The notes under the pieces are model-generated. The model ran no database searches. It was not told where the DNA came from and saw nothing but the letters and a program-made list of their open reading frames with translations. A stretch of 64,000 bases of DNA from positions 102,257,220-102,321,219 of the forward strand of contig CM026426.1 in NCBI GenBank assembly GCA_014871385.1. Reading direction: 5' to 3'. Of this stretch, positions 1 through 13,021 are shown in pieces. The translations under genes were made by a program, and so were the position numbers. Each line of letters starts with the position of its first letter. Positions within the stretch are counted from its first letter, which is position 1. The DNA is from Ceratodon purpureus. Lineage: Eukaryota; Streptophyta; Bryopsida; Pseudoditrichales; Ditrichaceae.

Positions 1-2802
1 TTGAAGCTCCTCTTCCTTTTGCTGTGCCAACTCATTCTCCCGATTAATCTCCTCAGTTAAAGCGATGAATTCCTTTCGGAGCCGTTCCTCCTTCTCCCAG
101 TCTGCCTGAGTCTTGGGCTGTCGTGGTTCTGGTTCTTTCAGTTCCTTATCTTCCAGTAGAAGTCCGGCTCGCATCCTAGTCGCCCTGGTTAGTATAGTGG
201 CCACTTCAGGGTTATCCAATTCCTGCAACTCCACACTGTTGACACCAACAGAGTTAGTTCCTTGCTTTTCAGCAACCAACATTTGCTGAAACTTTAGGCG
301 TAAATGACAATTACGCATCTGATGGTCGGTGCCCTAACACAAGAAGCACCCATCAATCCTGCCAGCTCCGCCGTTTTGATATCCTCCAGGCCGGCTACTA
401 AACTGTCTTTCTGAGCTACTGGTCGGCTGTGTAGCCGATACTTCGTGAATGCCTACCGTGGGCTTCCCATCTGCCCTGGGTAGCCTGTTGTTGGGATTGT
501 CTGGGTTCACAAAGCAGTATTTGTCTTCATGCCCAAATTTCTTGCACGCCGTGCAGAACCCGCGGTTGATTGTCTCCACCTGATCTGCCTGGGCATTTGC
601 ACTACTAGTCCGACTATTCGTCGGCTCTGTCCTCTTGGCCTGGAAATACAACTTCTTCCCCGAAGCACCAGTACAATTAGTCTCACAGCGCCTGGCCAAC
701 TCCTTCAGTTCGGTAAGGGTATTTGCTGTAGACCCACTGGTAGTCACCTTCAAGTAATCAAGCAGACCTGCCCTGAAATATGTAAGCTTGAACCCTTCTC
801 CCACTTCTGTCTGCAGGCACTTGATCAACTTCATAAAACGTTCGTAGTAGTCTTGTACCTTTTCTCCCTCACCCTGTTTGAAGGTTCTGAGAGCCATATA
901 GACCTGCTCATTTGAATCCTGCTCTCGATATCGCAGTTTGAAAGCTTCCTTAGCCTCTTCCCACGTGCAGTAAAGATGGTGGTCCAGCCAATCATCAAAC
1001 CATCTCTGGGCTTTATCCACAAGAGTCGTACCGAACAGTGTGATGATCACTTGTTCATCAGTTTCCCCATTGAACCAGGCACATTTATCAAAGTAGCGGA
1101 GGTGGGCATCTGGATCACTACCTTCCTTGTAGGCTCTGTATGGCAACTGCTTCCGTTGAGTACTGACAGGGGGTCGAGGAGGCGCAGAGGTGAAGTCGGT
1201 AGTGCGGGCTGTGGGTACAACAGGAGGTCGCACTACTGATGTCACTGTGGGGTGCCTCAGAGGGTGTGGAATAGGTGCAGTACTGTGGGGGCCTCTGGGG
1301 ACGGCAGCTGGGCTGTAGCCCACCGGGGCAGAGGATGAGGAGTGAACTGTAGGCCTCCCCCCATAAACCACTTCAGGAACTGATTCCCCAAAGGTGGGCT
1401 CTACTATTCTGACAGGAATTTCTGTGGGCTGAGTCGGCTGGGCAGAGTGATATGTGTCACCTGTAAGGTGGTCCACATAAGCAAGCGGTCGATGGACTGT
1501 CGAGGAAGCTACAGTTGGAAGGGGTCCAGGTACCTTTCTATCCCCTAGCACCTCCGGAGTTGGATCGGTTAAGTAGGGAGTCCTAACTGGAATCTCCTCA
1601 ATCTGTTCCTGTTCGCGCTCCCGTCTCTGTTCCTCCCATAGATCGTGCAGCTGTGCTAGCTCCTCCCTTTCCCTTTCCACCCTTTGTTGCTCTCTTTGCT
1701 GTGCCGCTAACTGCTGGGTGGTTAACCTCTGAGCCGTCTCCTGGACCCGTCGGTTGAACTCAAGCTCCCATGCAGTCTGAGACGGTTCTGGCGGCCACTG
1801 TGGCTCAGTATGCCAGTGATGTAACGACGCCTTGCCCGAAGGTGCAGCCTGCTGTAAAGCTTCCAATTGCTGGAGGTATTTACCTGGGTCAGGCCTGCTG
1901 TGAGTGTGGGTCGTAGAATACTGTTTGGCCCTCTCTCTTCTAGCTTGTAAGTCTGCTTTGAATGCTTCCACAGCCCGCCTGTCCTCCTCTTCTTGCTCCC
2001 ACTCAGCCCGAAGTCTGAATTCGTCCAAAAAATGAACATTCCTGCTGGGTCCGCCTTCTATGGGATTCGCAAGTCCCTGTTCCTGGACTGATCCACTCTT
2101 GGTCTCTTCCAGCTTCTGCTTCAAACTCTGAAAAGCAGCATGTAAGGTTTCTGGGGTTTGTGGCAGGTGTACAGGAGAGACTGGTCGGCTGCGCCCCCGA
2201 GTCGGCTCTGCGCCCACGTCGGCTCTGCCAGTGACTGTACTGGGCCACTGGGTTGGTTCTGCAAAGACTTCCTGCGTCTGCCGGCGTTCTTCTCTGAAGG
2301 TGTTGTAATCATCTGCAGCAGTGGAAAAATCCCTCCTGAACGATGATGTCCTCTTCATGTCTTGATACTTCCAGGGGGCACTCGTTGGGTCAGGCTGACG
2401 GCTCAGCCTATCCCCTTTTTCGAACTACGTTTCCCCTCCAAATCTGCTCTCTTTGGTTCTCCCATCTGATGATGACAGGTCGTTTTCTACCTCCATGTCA
2501 ATGAGCTCTCCTACCTGCTTAGCCGCATTGCCCTGCGAGCTAAGTCGGCCCTGTCCTTCCGCAAGAGTTGGCTCTGTCACCTATTCATCCCGTTGCATGT
2601 AGCGTCTGAATCGTTCCCTGGCCTGTCTGCGTGCTCGCAGGTCATTTTGGTCCCCCTCCTCCATGGATGTTGATTGTTGACTGCTGGGTCTTCCTGCTGC
2701 TTGTATGGTGCTACTTGCCTCTGCTGTTGACTGATCGTTTCTCCCTTCACAGTCAGTTGACTCTTCAACTGTCCTGAGTCTTCCTGTCAATACAACACTC
2801 AC
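1..2802 (-). pseudogene. Ty3-like retrotransposon gag with three in-frame TAGs, cut by the window edge
   Basis: The main open segment (334-2358) encodes 674 residues: a Q/E-rich coiled region, a retrotransposon gag domain (about residues 405-560, including the WFDDWLDHH stretch) and a CCHC zinc knuckle, CTACKKFGHEDKYC. A second knuckle begins CFLC and is cut by TAG at 334-336. The same frame then completes it (GTDHQMRNC) and stays open for about 110 more codons to base 1. Upstream the frame also stays coherent to about 2802, broken only by TAG at 2425-2427 and 2581-2583. Gag packages element RNA into particles in the cytoplasm. Protease and polymerase would lie beyond base 1. The start is uncertain: GTG at 2802 or ATG at 2358. 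The stops may be nonsense mutations or, for 334, gag-pol readthrough. It is homologous to the gag at the right end of the window. Confidence 0.8.
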
Positions 2803-4323
2803 AGACCGTAGCTCCCTGGCTGTGTGGCCTGGTTAGTAGTACAATCTATTTCTTTAATGAAAATTTTGACTGAACATGTCTGGGGTATGCTTCCCAGCTG
2901 TTTGCTATCCCCTTTTTCGCAGTGCATTGAGTCCTACAGATTTTTAATCCTGTGGTTAACTATCCCTTACAGTTTTATCCAAAAAACAAGTCAATTGCAG
3001 ACTCAAGTACTCCACACTATCCTACAGTCTGTCCAGGTCCCAATTTTGAGATCCGCAAGGCTGACTGAGGTACCAATCGATATACCCAGATTCAAAATTC
3101 AAATTCCTTAACACCAATTTTTCTAGGTCTGTAACTTTGAATCTGAAATGCTAGGGTTACAAGTGACTTACCTTCATCTCTTCTCCCGTGATGAGGTTGT
3201 AGATCAGCCTGTATCCCCTTTTTAGATCTGTGAATTGCCCTCAGTTCTCTGTGGTGGATGATGAAAAAAACTCTGCCTCAAAAAAATGTCGCAGCACCTA
3301 CGCCCTCTAGTCTGCAACAGATCCGCTCTGTTGTCACTGCTTCTCTGGACGTGTGCTGGTCTGCTCCTGTAACTGCACCAGTGCCTCCGCCTGGGAAACA
3401 CCTGAAAACCGTTGTCTTCTGTCTGCTGCCCCAGTGATGGCGAGTGTAACACCAAAGAGTCTGCCAGTGCTGAGAATGCAGCCTGCCCCCAATGCAGACA
3501 CGTGCAGTGACGCCCAACACCCAATCAAAACTGTGCAGCCTGTGAACTAAGATTTGACAACAATCAGCACCACTAGGAGGTCGTAACAGCTCCTGCTGCA
3601 CCCCTGCAGCCCTAATGAGTGTACTTTCTGACCCTTCTAGTGTGTGGACAGCCCCCAAACAGCAGGAGATTCACATGGAACGAGCTAGAGCATGGTTGCC
3701 AATGGTAAAGGGAGGATTTCCTATAAAACCCTAACCTTCACAACCCATCAAAACCCTACAAAAACCCAACTAACTTAGGTGCTGAAACACTCGTACAATG
3801 CTGAAATCACTCAAAAGGAGTAGAAAAGTGAGTCAAAACTGTATAAAGAGGGTCAAAAACGCCCCAAAAGCATGGTACAGTAGCTCATAAAGTCTCCTCA
3901 ATCTGCCCTAACTCTGAGTGCACTAGTAAGGAATGATCTCAAAAACCCTAAAATCTGCCTTAAGAGTCTAGCAGAATTCATCCAGTCGGCTCTGACAGAG
4001 TTCATCCAGCCAACTGGATGACTGTCAAGGACAGGGATGGAAAACTGAAAAAGTACTACTGGGAACTAGGAAAGGGGAGATGGATAAATCTCCGGTTAAC
4101 AGGCAGTACCAATTATACAATAAACTATGTAATTCTATGTATAAACATATAACATCATGCACGTATACAAAAATGCCAAGGTACTAGCTCTGACCACACC
4201 GCATTACAGAGTACGCAATATCGACTCACTTGGTACGAATTCCAAAAATAAAGAATATGAATATACAAACAATACCTCCGGCACTACAAACTTTATAATA
4301 CAACCATTCCTAGTGACACGTCC
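2803..4323. other. Probable 5' leader/LTR side of the gag element; no gene seen
   Basis: This lies upstream of the minus-strand gag and downstream of the first RING gene. Short open frames here have no recognisable domain or biased composition. A 5' LTR and primer-binding site would be expected in this interval, but I could not fix their ends by eye because the second LTR is outside the window. Confidence 0.3.
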
Positions 4324-5832
4324 TTAGAAGCCTTGTACACAGAAAATGATAGAGATCATAGATGTACAAAAAGGTATATTGTGTACAACATTAACTTCTA
4401 CAAATTCCATGGCCTTAAGATATGCTCCAGCAGCTTCACTTCTAGCTACTAAGTCTGTAGTAGTAGTAGATGCACACTTCGTGCGCATCTTGATCCACTC
4501 ATCACCTCCGCCGCCAGGACGTCCCCAACCATGCACACCTCTCCATCCAAAACTCATGATCCATTCGATGGGCTCAACCTGTTTACAGTCTGGAGCATAT
4601 CATTCTGAGCCACGGGTAAATACTACCAATGCACACCATGGGTGGTAGACGTGCCTACAACTAGAGACAATAATCTGTGAATGGGGAAAATCAAATCCAC
4701 AAAGAGAGCAACCGCCTATGTCAATGGCTCCTCCAATGTTGCCTCCTTCCCCTACCGAGTACACCAAGGGCAGTGGTCTCATATGCAAGCCAGCACTTCA
4801 CGTCCAAGGTGTGCAGGCTCCGCTTGAAGAGCCTCGACCTTCATCCGCTTCAGTGCCACTAATTTGCTCTAAATTGAGAGACTCTTCTCTAGTTCAAAAA
4901 CAGACTTCTGTATACTCTTTGCAGTGTTTTGCTCGCTTTGTACTAACTCAGAACATGCTTTCACTTTCTCCTCCAAGGCCGAAAGCGCCGACGAATCCAT
5001 TGTTCCCTTAGACCTAGCTCCCGCTAAATCCTTCTCATACGTCTTCAGCCTCTTCTTCGAGATACGAACCACCACGGCATTGTGCTCAATTTTTTTAACT
5101 TGTTTCTCTTTGGTTCGAGTAGCCACCCGTTCACCCTCAATCCTTGCCTCAAGCTCCATGTTCTCCACCGCCAACTATTTCTCCACGTACTCTAGCCGGA
5201 AGCCGCTGTCATCTCCGTCTGTAATCTTTCCGCCCACTGAGCTACCCCTCCCTTCGCATACCTCTAAGTGAAGCTCTCAAGGATCCACTGGAATCTTTCG
5301 CCACGCGCCTCGTTGAGCTGCAGTTCCCTCCTTTGCCTTTACAAGCTTGACAACGTTACGAGCATGTGTCTTACGCTGAGTTAGATTTGTTGCTGCATCG
5401 TAGGCGGCCCAATTCACCTTCTCGTTCTCCTCCTCCGAGTCAATCCCCTTAGCCATCTTGTGTGGGAGCAAGTGAGGCACAGCTTCCCGTTGATAGAGAG
5501 CCACCATGAGCTCGTGAACCCTCTTCCTTATTTGTTTCTTTTTAATGGATTTCCGGTAGTACCCATTTCGCCCTTCCTTACCAACTGGCTCGCCAAAAAG
5601 GGCCACACTTCTCGTCATCGAATGGTTCTCCCTTCCATTTTGTGAGCATCATGGGATTAGCTCTTTTTGTCCTCAAATCCGTACTTCTCTGTGAAGAATG
5701 CCCGATTCAGCAACGGCGGTGGGTGTGATAGCTTCAGTAGCTCATCACTGTCCTTCAAAACCGTCACTATCTTCTGAATCAGTATCTTCTTCATCATCAT
5801 CTCCGTTGTCTTCCTCTACATGCGCATCTTCT

Positions 5833-5874
<42 letters not shown>

Positions 5875-6152
5875 CTCCTCCTCGTCCTCCCCATCCTCCT
5901 CTACGTCCTCCTCGTCCTCCTCATCCTCCTCCACATCCTCCTCTTTGCTGTCCCTAACCTCCTCTTCCTCCTTTCCTCCGACACTGTTCTCTTCCCAGTG
6001 TCTCCTTCCATGCTCTCATCTTCCGAACCATCCTCAACGTCCCCATGGCCCCTCTGGTTTTGGGCCGCCAATGACAAACCGGTAAGTGCGGACGTCTCTG
6101 TCCCACGCCCCCTTGATCCGGAATTGGCGCCCTTGCCCCTGGTTCTTGCCAT
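4324..6152 (-). pseudogene. RING-family gene 1 (decayed)
   Basis: First of four related minus-strand genes. The N-terminus from ATG 6152 is basic (MARTRGKGANSGSRGRG) and then acidic, with a glycine run encoded by a 40-C tract. The family module (5277-5618) contains FGEPVGKEGRNGYY and, further on, KMAKGI followed by VNWAAY. A charged coiled coil follows (4869-5174), then a finger starting CSLCGFDFP and SCRHVYHPWC (4600-4788), and a tail containing MSFGW. In-frame stops are TGA 5277, TAG 5175, TAG 4869 and TGA 4600. Frame changes occur near 5620 and 4788. The TAG at 4869 aligns without gaps to Gln371 of gene 3. By analogy with RING proteins an E3-ubiquitin-ligase-like role is possible, but this is inference. 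As written it is not translatable. Confidence 0.7.
5834..5873 (+). repeat. Run of 40 consecutive C
   Basis: Forty cytosines in a row. Read on the minus strand in RING gene 1 this is a poly-glycine stretch between acidic residues. Length is likely to be unstable or mis-assembled. Confidence 0.95.
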
Positions 6153-7174
6153 ATTCCCTTACCCACAGTACATTTCTATCAATATTAGTACATTTTCTCC
6201 TAATCAGTACACACCGCACACTCCATTTCCCCTTTAAAACCTAAAACATAAGAAGAGTGCGTTCTCGGTCTAGAATTACGGAGTCTGAATTACGACAGAA
6301 AGAATAACACATGATAGGGTGTAAGCACACTACGCCCCCCTAAAAAGTATGACAGAAAAGTACTTTACTGGAAATAACCGGTAGAAAGTACTCTATTTTC
6401 CCAAGTAAAAATTGTGCAAATGCATTTCCCATTACAGAAGATGTTAGAAACATTGCTTAGCATTGTTATTGTATTCCCAAGATCACAAAAAAAGTCGCAT
6501 GGAGTAATAAAAGTAGTACTTTCCCCAAATTTAAAAGTATGTCAAATTGTCAAAAATTCTACAAAGTACAAATTTGTGCTTAGTTAGATGTTCTTTTTTG
6601 CTGTAATATTGTAACTGGGTAACGGACCCCACTTGAAAAAACTAGGAGAAGCTAAAGATCCATGGAAATATTCGCTACCTTTTGTCTTTTTTTTTCGCAG
6701 CCTAGAATTCCTAAAATATAAGGATCTTTCGTGATTTTACTACGTAGAAGGCTTTCTGGACGTGTGCCCCATGTTGGCTAACGGCCATTTCATTCTTATC
6801 GGTTGTTTTGTTAGACATTAAGAATTGATGCGGCCGCCACCAAGAGTAGTTGAAAATGTACTTCCAAAATGAGAAGTACTTAAAGTACTTTACTGCAGAA
6901 TTTTGAACCGTCGGATTACAATGGGCTCACATCTCAGGCGTACGCGTTGTTGATAAGGTCTGATATAAGTGGATCTAGCCGGTTTTGAATGCAGGTGGAT
7001 CTTCTGTTAGTTTAATGGATGGATGGATTTCACTAGAATCTGTCCATCTACAATTGGTTTCTCTTGCATGCACCTATAGTGCATGCAAGGGTTCTGAACG
7101 TCGACTGAAGTTGTTTTTTGGAGTTGCAAGGTCTCTAAGCTGCGGCGCAGCTATCGCCAGGGTTTGCTACACAA
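6153..7174. other. Intergenic, AT-rich, GTAC-rich; no gene seen
   Basis: Between divergent genes (RING gene 1 on minus, transposase-like gene on plus). It contains many AGTACTT/GTACTT words, as in the introns of the neighbouring families, and no convincing reading frame. Promoters for both genes should lie here. Confidence 0.5.
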
Positions 7175-10100
7175 ATGTCTGGGGAAGGGCATCTTCCGAA
7201 CTCCACACTAGTTCAGTCCCTCATAACATCCTTCTACGTAGGGCGAGATCCCCCGCAGCTTGTGCAGCAGAGAATTACACATTACTACCCTGTCTGCGAC
7301 GTTGTCTACGAAGAGATTGAGAGTGTAGGTCAGCATTTCACCACCTATTCATGTGATAGTCCCTCAGATGATGTGTCTAGTGGTACCCACGTATCCGAAA
7401 CTCCAACTTCAAAGGTTAGAGATATTAGTTGATACCTGCATCATTCAAACCAAGCGTTGCAGTCTCGTGAGCGCTTGGTCTAGTCGCCCAAAACCTTGTT
7501 TGGATCCTTCACTGTTGAGGGCGGTCTCCCTCAGCAGGAACTCAGGTGCTACCCTGACTGTCGGAGTCCTTCCCCTGTGCATTCGGTGAGTTTCTCTTCA
7601 AGTTTATGCACAACTTCTAAGTTCCGATTATGAACTTGTTTTGCTGTCAAATTTATGTTCTTTGATGGCAACATGTTGTACTAGTTCCCCACTGTATTTG
7701 CACGTAGGTCCAGGACAAGGCTCTTGCAACCTCTATTTTTCCAGAATGTGATCTGCCTTCTCTAACCGCGTAGTCTCTTTTGTGGGTTCACGGGTCTCAT
7801 CACTTGGAGCATGGCCGACCAAGCCCGGAGAGAGAGGTTGAGGCCGCGACGTGCTGGTCTTGCGGAGAGGGCCTCATCAATGGAAACTGCAGAGGCAGCA
7901 CTGTTAGAGAAGGCAGAGCGCAATCGGTTGTACCTGGAACGCCATCGCAAGAGAATTTCCATGGACTCGGAAGGAGGAGAGACGTGTACGACAAACACAG
8001 CGCCTGAGATTTCAGATGCTATTTCTACGAGAGATGCATCTAGGGTTGCTCAGAAAATTGTGCACAGCCTGTGTGATGAGCTAAACCTTCTTCCTGGTCC
8101 CCACTGTCGTCAAACTGTGGTTGAGAAGGTTCTTCGCCACAGTCTTGTTTGGCCTTTGTTACCTTACTATTAGCCTTGGGATTTAGAAGCAAAGAGTATT
8201 CATTATTTTATTCAAAGTTATAGAGCAGAGTTATAGTCCGTGTCCATACCGTTCTCAAACAACATGTTGTCTAGAAAAGGTGCTCTTTTGGATGGTGCTG
8301 TAAGTGGGAATGTTGGGGGTGTTAGGGCGCTTGCACGTGTCTTAGGAACCAAGACAGATAATATACAAGCTGCCTTGGAAAGGAGAGAAGAGTATGAGGA
8401 GGGTGCTGCTCAGTTTGCACCCCTTCGCAGGCAAAAACGCACAGATGGATCTACAGAGTACTGTCTTACTACAGTTCAGGCTTGATGGCACAGTCAAACC
8501 AGAGTAAGTTCAAACAGAAAGGATGTCGTCAACAAGGATGGTGGGCTGAAGAGAGGAGGAGAGACACATCTAAAGCACTATTTGACAGTCACGCAAGTAT
8601 GTCTTCAATACTTTGCATGAAAACCATCTTGTACCGCATGTACACAACAATCCTACTGTACAATGTTGTTGTTACTTAATGTACTTCGACACCGTTAGTA
8701 CTTCACGTATTGGCAAAGAAGTACTAACAGTGTCGAAAATTCTCCCCTATGTTACTCTTTTTATTTCAAAGTGCAAAAAGTATTTTCCTTAATGAAAACA
8801 CTAGAGTACTCTTAGTGTCACATGTACAACTTCTTATATTATGTGTACTTCAAAATTATTTTTTGTAAGAATGGATTTATATAATTTGTATTATTATGAT
8901 TTAGGGTACAATCCGCATGTAGTTTTCATAATCTAGGTAGTACTTGATGGGGGTGGTGTTGTATATTGTACTACTTAATATTTTGTGTATGTACATGTAC
9001 TTAGTACTTTTTAAAAGGTAGGGTACTTGTGGTATTCATGTTATTGCCAAAGATGTATTCGTTGGTACTCTGTGAATGTACTTTTGGTTTTCAATATACT
9101 TCTAGGTTTAGATTGTTCAGATCTGTAGTACTAATAATACTTTCTTATGTATGTGGGTTGCAAACGACGTTCTTTTTGCAGTTCAAAGAGGCTCATCTAG
9201 AGTGTAAAATCGGGCAACGTAGATTTGAGAATCTGAAACCATGGTATGTGAAACCTCTGAAGGACTGTAATGTGTGCTGCTATATCTACCATGTAGAAAT
9301 GGATCTCATGAGGGTAGGACTGAACACCTTACGGAAGGAGAAGAGGGGACTACATGCACAAAAAGATTGCTCTTGTAAATGTGACGTTTGTTCTGCTTCT
9401 GTGGAGACTGCAACGGGTGAGGCTATAGGCTGTGATGCTCATCACAGAGTATACAAGAGGATCACTCATTTGTGGGAAGCTTGTCTCTGCAAGAAGCCAG
9501 AGTTCAATGAATGGCACAAGCTCTCTTGTCTAATGGGTGATTGTGAAGAATGTGGCGTAGATACTCTTGGTTTTTTCCCACAAAAGATGTCTTCACTGGA
9601 GGAACCTAAACTAAGGTGGAAACACTTCTCGTATGTTACTATTGGCACTGATCGTGAGACAGGGAAGGCAAAGAAAAGGCTGCAGGAGGTATATGAAGAG
9701 ACTAGTCCTTTGGAGTTTGTTACATACCTAAAACCCAAAGTTCAAGCCTTTATCAAGCATAATTTTATTGCCAATTGGCAGGATTGGCAGTGCAAGGAAA
9801 TGATGGAAGGTTTGCCTGAGGGAGTTATAGTTTCCCACATCGATTTTGCAGAGAAATATAAATTGCAGATTCAAAACAAAGTTTGGAGCATGTATTATAT
9901 GTCTGAGTATGTGTCCTTGTTGGTCCTCATCACTTTGCAGAGAGTCCATGATGTGAGCGATGATTTGATCACCATAAAACATACACACTACTATATTTCG
10001 GATGACAAGAAACATGACAGTTTGTTCGTTCAGCATTGTCTTATGCTACAGTGGAGGTGGTTGATTGCTAACGGGGAAAACCGAGGGAGCATTGGGTATT

Positions 10101-11423
10101 CTTTGATGGCTGTGCAGGTCAGTTTAAGGGGGCTACTGCAATGTATTTTGTTGCTAAGTATCCCAGTCTCACAGGAGGCTGTTCAATGATCTGGAACTTT
10201 TTCGCAACTGGACATGGAAAAGGTACTTGTTAATCTGTACTTCTTTGAGTGAAGCTCCCGTACTTTTGTACTTTTATTACTAGAGCGTATGTACTTATGT
10301 ACTTCTTGAGAGGAGATATTGTACTTATGTACTTGTATGAGTAAAGCAGAATCTTTATTACGGGATGGGGATGATGTGCTAGGCAGTGAATATTGTTTTA
10401 CTGAACATTATTTGATGCAATTGTAGGTGAATGGGATGGTGCAGGAGCCGTAGTGAAGCGTGCTTTACGTATCGAACAGATTCGAAACCTTGAGAGGCAG
10501 CTGCAAAACGCACTCCAATGTGTAGAGTTCTTACAGCAGGGCTTCTCTAATAGAGCGCCTTCTTCGTATGTAGGGACCAGCAGCAGAGATATTCTCCGTA
10601 CCTTTTGGCACGTAGGTGAGAATGAGATCAGTAGGGAGTCATCGATGGCGTGTCACACTATTGCAGGCTCAAGATCTCTCCATTCCATTATGGGGAATTC
10701 TACCATCAATAAGACATGTTTGTTGGTTAGACCTTTGTCATGTTTCTGTGCATCGTGTATAGATAAAGATTGGGAGAATTGTGAGCAAACAGCTCATGTC
10801 CCTAGGTGGAGGGCAGTACAAATCCAGCCCAAAGCACCGTTAGAGGACCTGGAGACCCTGGATGATGACCTAGCCGAGCAGGTATTGTTGTGTATTAGCA
10901 TTGCAGTTGTAATGTTTTGTTTTTACATCCCATTGAGATTTTTTGAATTCAGAACTTTGCTGCACACTTGAAGAATAATCTGAGGTTCTGAATCTACTGA
11001 TTTATTCAGGTTCACCGTGGAGAGAGGCTAGACGACGTCGTTGACATTGGTGACAATTTTGTGGTTCCAACTGAACAATCAAATGAAGAGGGTGTTGACT
11101 TCTATATCTTGCAATGCCAACGACGAAAGTATAAACTAGAGGCTCATCTTGTGTGTCCCTGGGGTGCCGAATTTGAAGCAGGGGATTTCGTCATTGAAGG
11201 CACATATTACAAAAAGTCTGGCCGGGGTGAATACACATACACACATCTTGAAAAATCAGTCGTAGCTCATGTTTCATCGCACCTCGTTCCAGCCTGCAAG
11301 TTCCGAATGAAACTCGCCCCATATTGCCTCAAAGGTGGGGATCTAGTTTATAAGATCTCCTTAGAAGTAGTCGATGTTGTGAAACACGCTTTAGCACAGA
11401 TGTGGGAAAATGGCGATGAGTAA
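7175..11423 (+). pseudogene. DDE transposase-like gene, multi-exon, decayed
   Basis: Exon 7811-8596 (three in-frame stops: TAG 8171, TAG 8234, TGA 8483) joins through intron 8597-9181 (GTATGT...TTTTGCAG) to exon 9182-10222, then intron 10223-10426, exon 10427-10881, intron 10882-11009 and exon 11010-11423 ending in TAA. All these joins keep frame. Segments in order: a charged N-terminus; WHSQTR; a Cys-rich block (CNVCCYIYHVEMD, then CSCKCDVC and CLMGDCEECG); HIDFAEKY; FFDGCAGQFKGA; and GHGKG|EWDGAG..VKR across the intron. The last three look like the three acidic catalytic motifs of an RNase H-fold DDE transposase. One small frameshift lies near 10085. A possible upstream exon is 7175-7412. 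The element ends were not found. The family assignment rests on motif memory. Confidence 0.65.
8597..9181 (+). other. Intron of the transposase-like gene, dense in GTAC
   Basis: GT..AG intron of 585 bp with about 19 GTAC tetramers, several times the chance level. It also holds an inverted repeat: 8685-8704 pairs with 8718-8737 (20-bp arms, one mismatch, 13-base loop). Confidence 0.75.
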
Positions 11424-13021
11424 TATCTCTTGCAATTAAACCTGTTGTTTTATAACTCTGTCACTTCCATAATATTTCAATGGAATCTACAAACCTTCTA
11501 TGATCCAACTGTACTGTGTATGTGATGTGTGTGAACTTACCTGGTTGTTAACTATCTCCCATGCAGGACGTTGATTGATTGGTTCAATATGCAAGGAGTT
11601 ACATGCATACCATTTCCTTCGATGTCACTAAGCAAATTAGAGTCTTCCACCAGTCGCAGTGTTAGTTGAGCATGAACATGACAATAGAAATCAGACAAGT
11701 ATGATGCATAAGAAAGTAATGAAGCAATATGGATGGATAACCTACGTGGGACTGTAATGATGTTCACATTTAATAATAATCAAGAACCGTTGGTTAAGAT
11801 GTTCCTCGGAAGGAATATCCTCATAAATAACTCCTCAAATCGCAAGACTGGCATCTAGCATTATTATGATCCATCTAATTTTATCTCATAGACATTCCCT
11901 TTTGAAAATTTAATGTCCACTGCCGCGGACGAGTCTCACTATAAACAAGGATCTGGGGCAATAATGGAAACGCTTTATCTTTTGTGAAGGGTCCACTGCA
12001 TTATGTGACAAATGTTTGTCAGCTATTAGTACGCAGCTTACCTGGGGTCTCGGCAGATACTGCAACTGGACAAACGCGACACTGAATTTGAAGCACAAAC
12101 CAAAAATAAGAAAGGGTTAAACTAGTAGACACGTCATGATATTCTCTTAAGTGCCTTCAATGATTGAGTAAATGCACGTTTATAATTTAGTTAATTGAAA
12201 TATGAATGCAAAACGGCGATTTAATATGAAAAAAGGGCAATTCAAAAGGAAATAACAAAAATCCAATAAAAAAATTGAAAAGAATTTTTTTAAAAATAAA
12301 AAATGTTAAAATGAAACATTGAGAACAAGACGCAAAATGTCGAAGCTGTAATATTGCCTCCATTAGATTAACGAATCCTATCATTAATTTTATACTTAGC
12401 TATATATGGATGTGCATGTATGTGGCTTTAAATAATACCTTCTTGGACGATTATTTTGTATGAGTATAAATAGTCATAAATAACTATGAAAACATAAATG
12501 GAATGTACGGTAATGTTTAATTTAGAATTTGTAGTGCAAGATTTGATTTAGTTAATTTAGAGCTCAAAGATTAGTTGTCAATTATATAAAAAATTAATTC
12601 AGAGCGGATGTAGGCTTAAGTATTAGTCATATGTATCTAAGATATTCGAAAGATCTTAAATTTAAATAATCTACAAATACATACAAAAGATATGAGATAA
12701 GTATAAACGCTTAGTTAGTACTCGAGTATTAGTGGATACGCGGTAATATTTCAAAATTAGCTCTAAGAGGTTATCTAATAATGATTCTACCAATGTCCAT
12801 TCTTTTTATTGATGTTCCTCTTCCATTTACTTTTATTTTTTTCTAGAAGCACCTCTTATTTCTTACTCTTATTATTTTATTTTATTTTTTCTTTTATTTC
12901 ATACTTCATTTACTTTTGCTTTTCTATTGAATCCCCTTTCTTTCATCCTTCTTACTATTCATTTATTTTTTGAAGCATCTTCTTTCTTCTTGTAAATATT
13001 TTTTCATCCTTTCTCTATTTA
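11424..13021. other. AT-rich non-coding stretch
   Basis: Downstream of the transposase-like gene. It is strongly AT-rich with poly-A and poly-T patches. The few open frames have no domain-like features. Confidence 0.5.

Noticed and set aside
3222..3658. Three overlapping minus-strand frames of 64-126 codons upstream of gag
   Set aside because: No domain; composition is as expected for shadow frames in a GC-moderate leader or LTR region.
6985..7320. Plus-strand 111-codon frame upstream of the transposase-like gene
   Set aside because: Overlaps another frame that better fits an upstream exon (7175-7412); no domain-like features and Cys-rich by chance.
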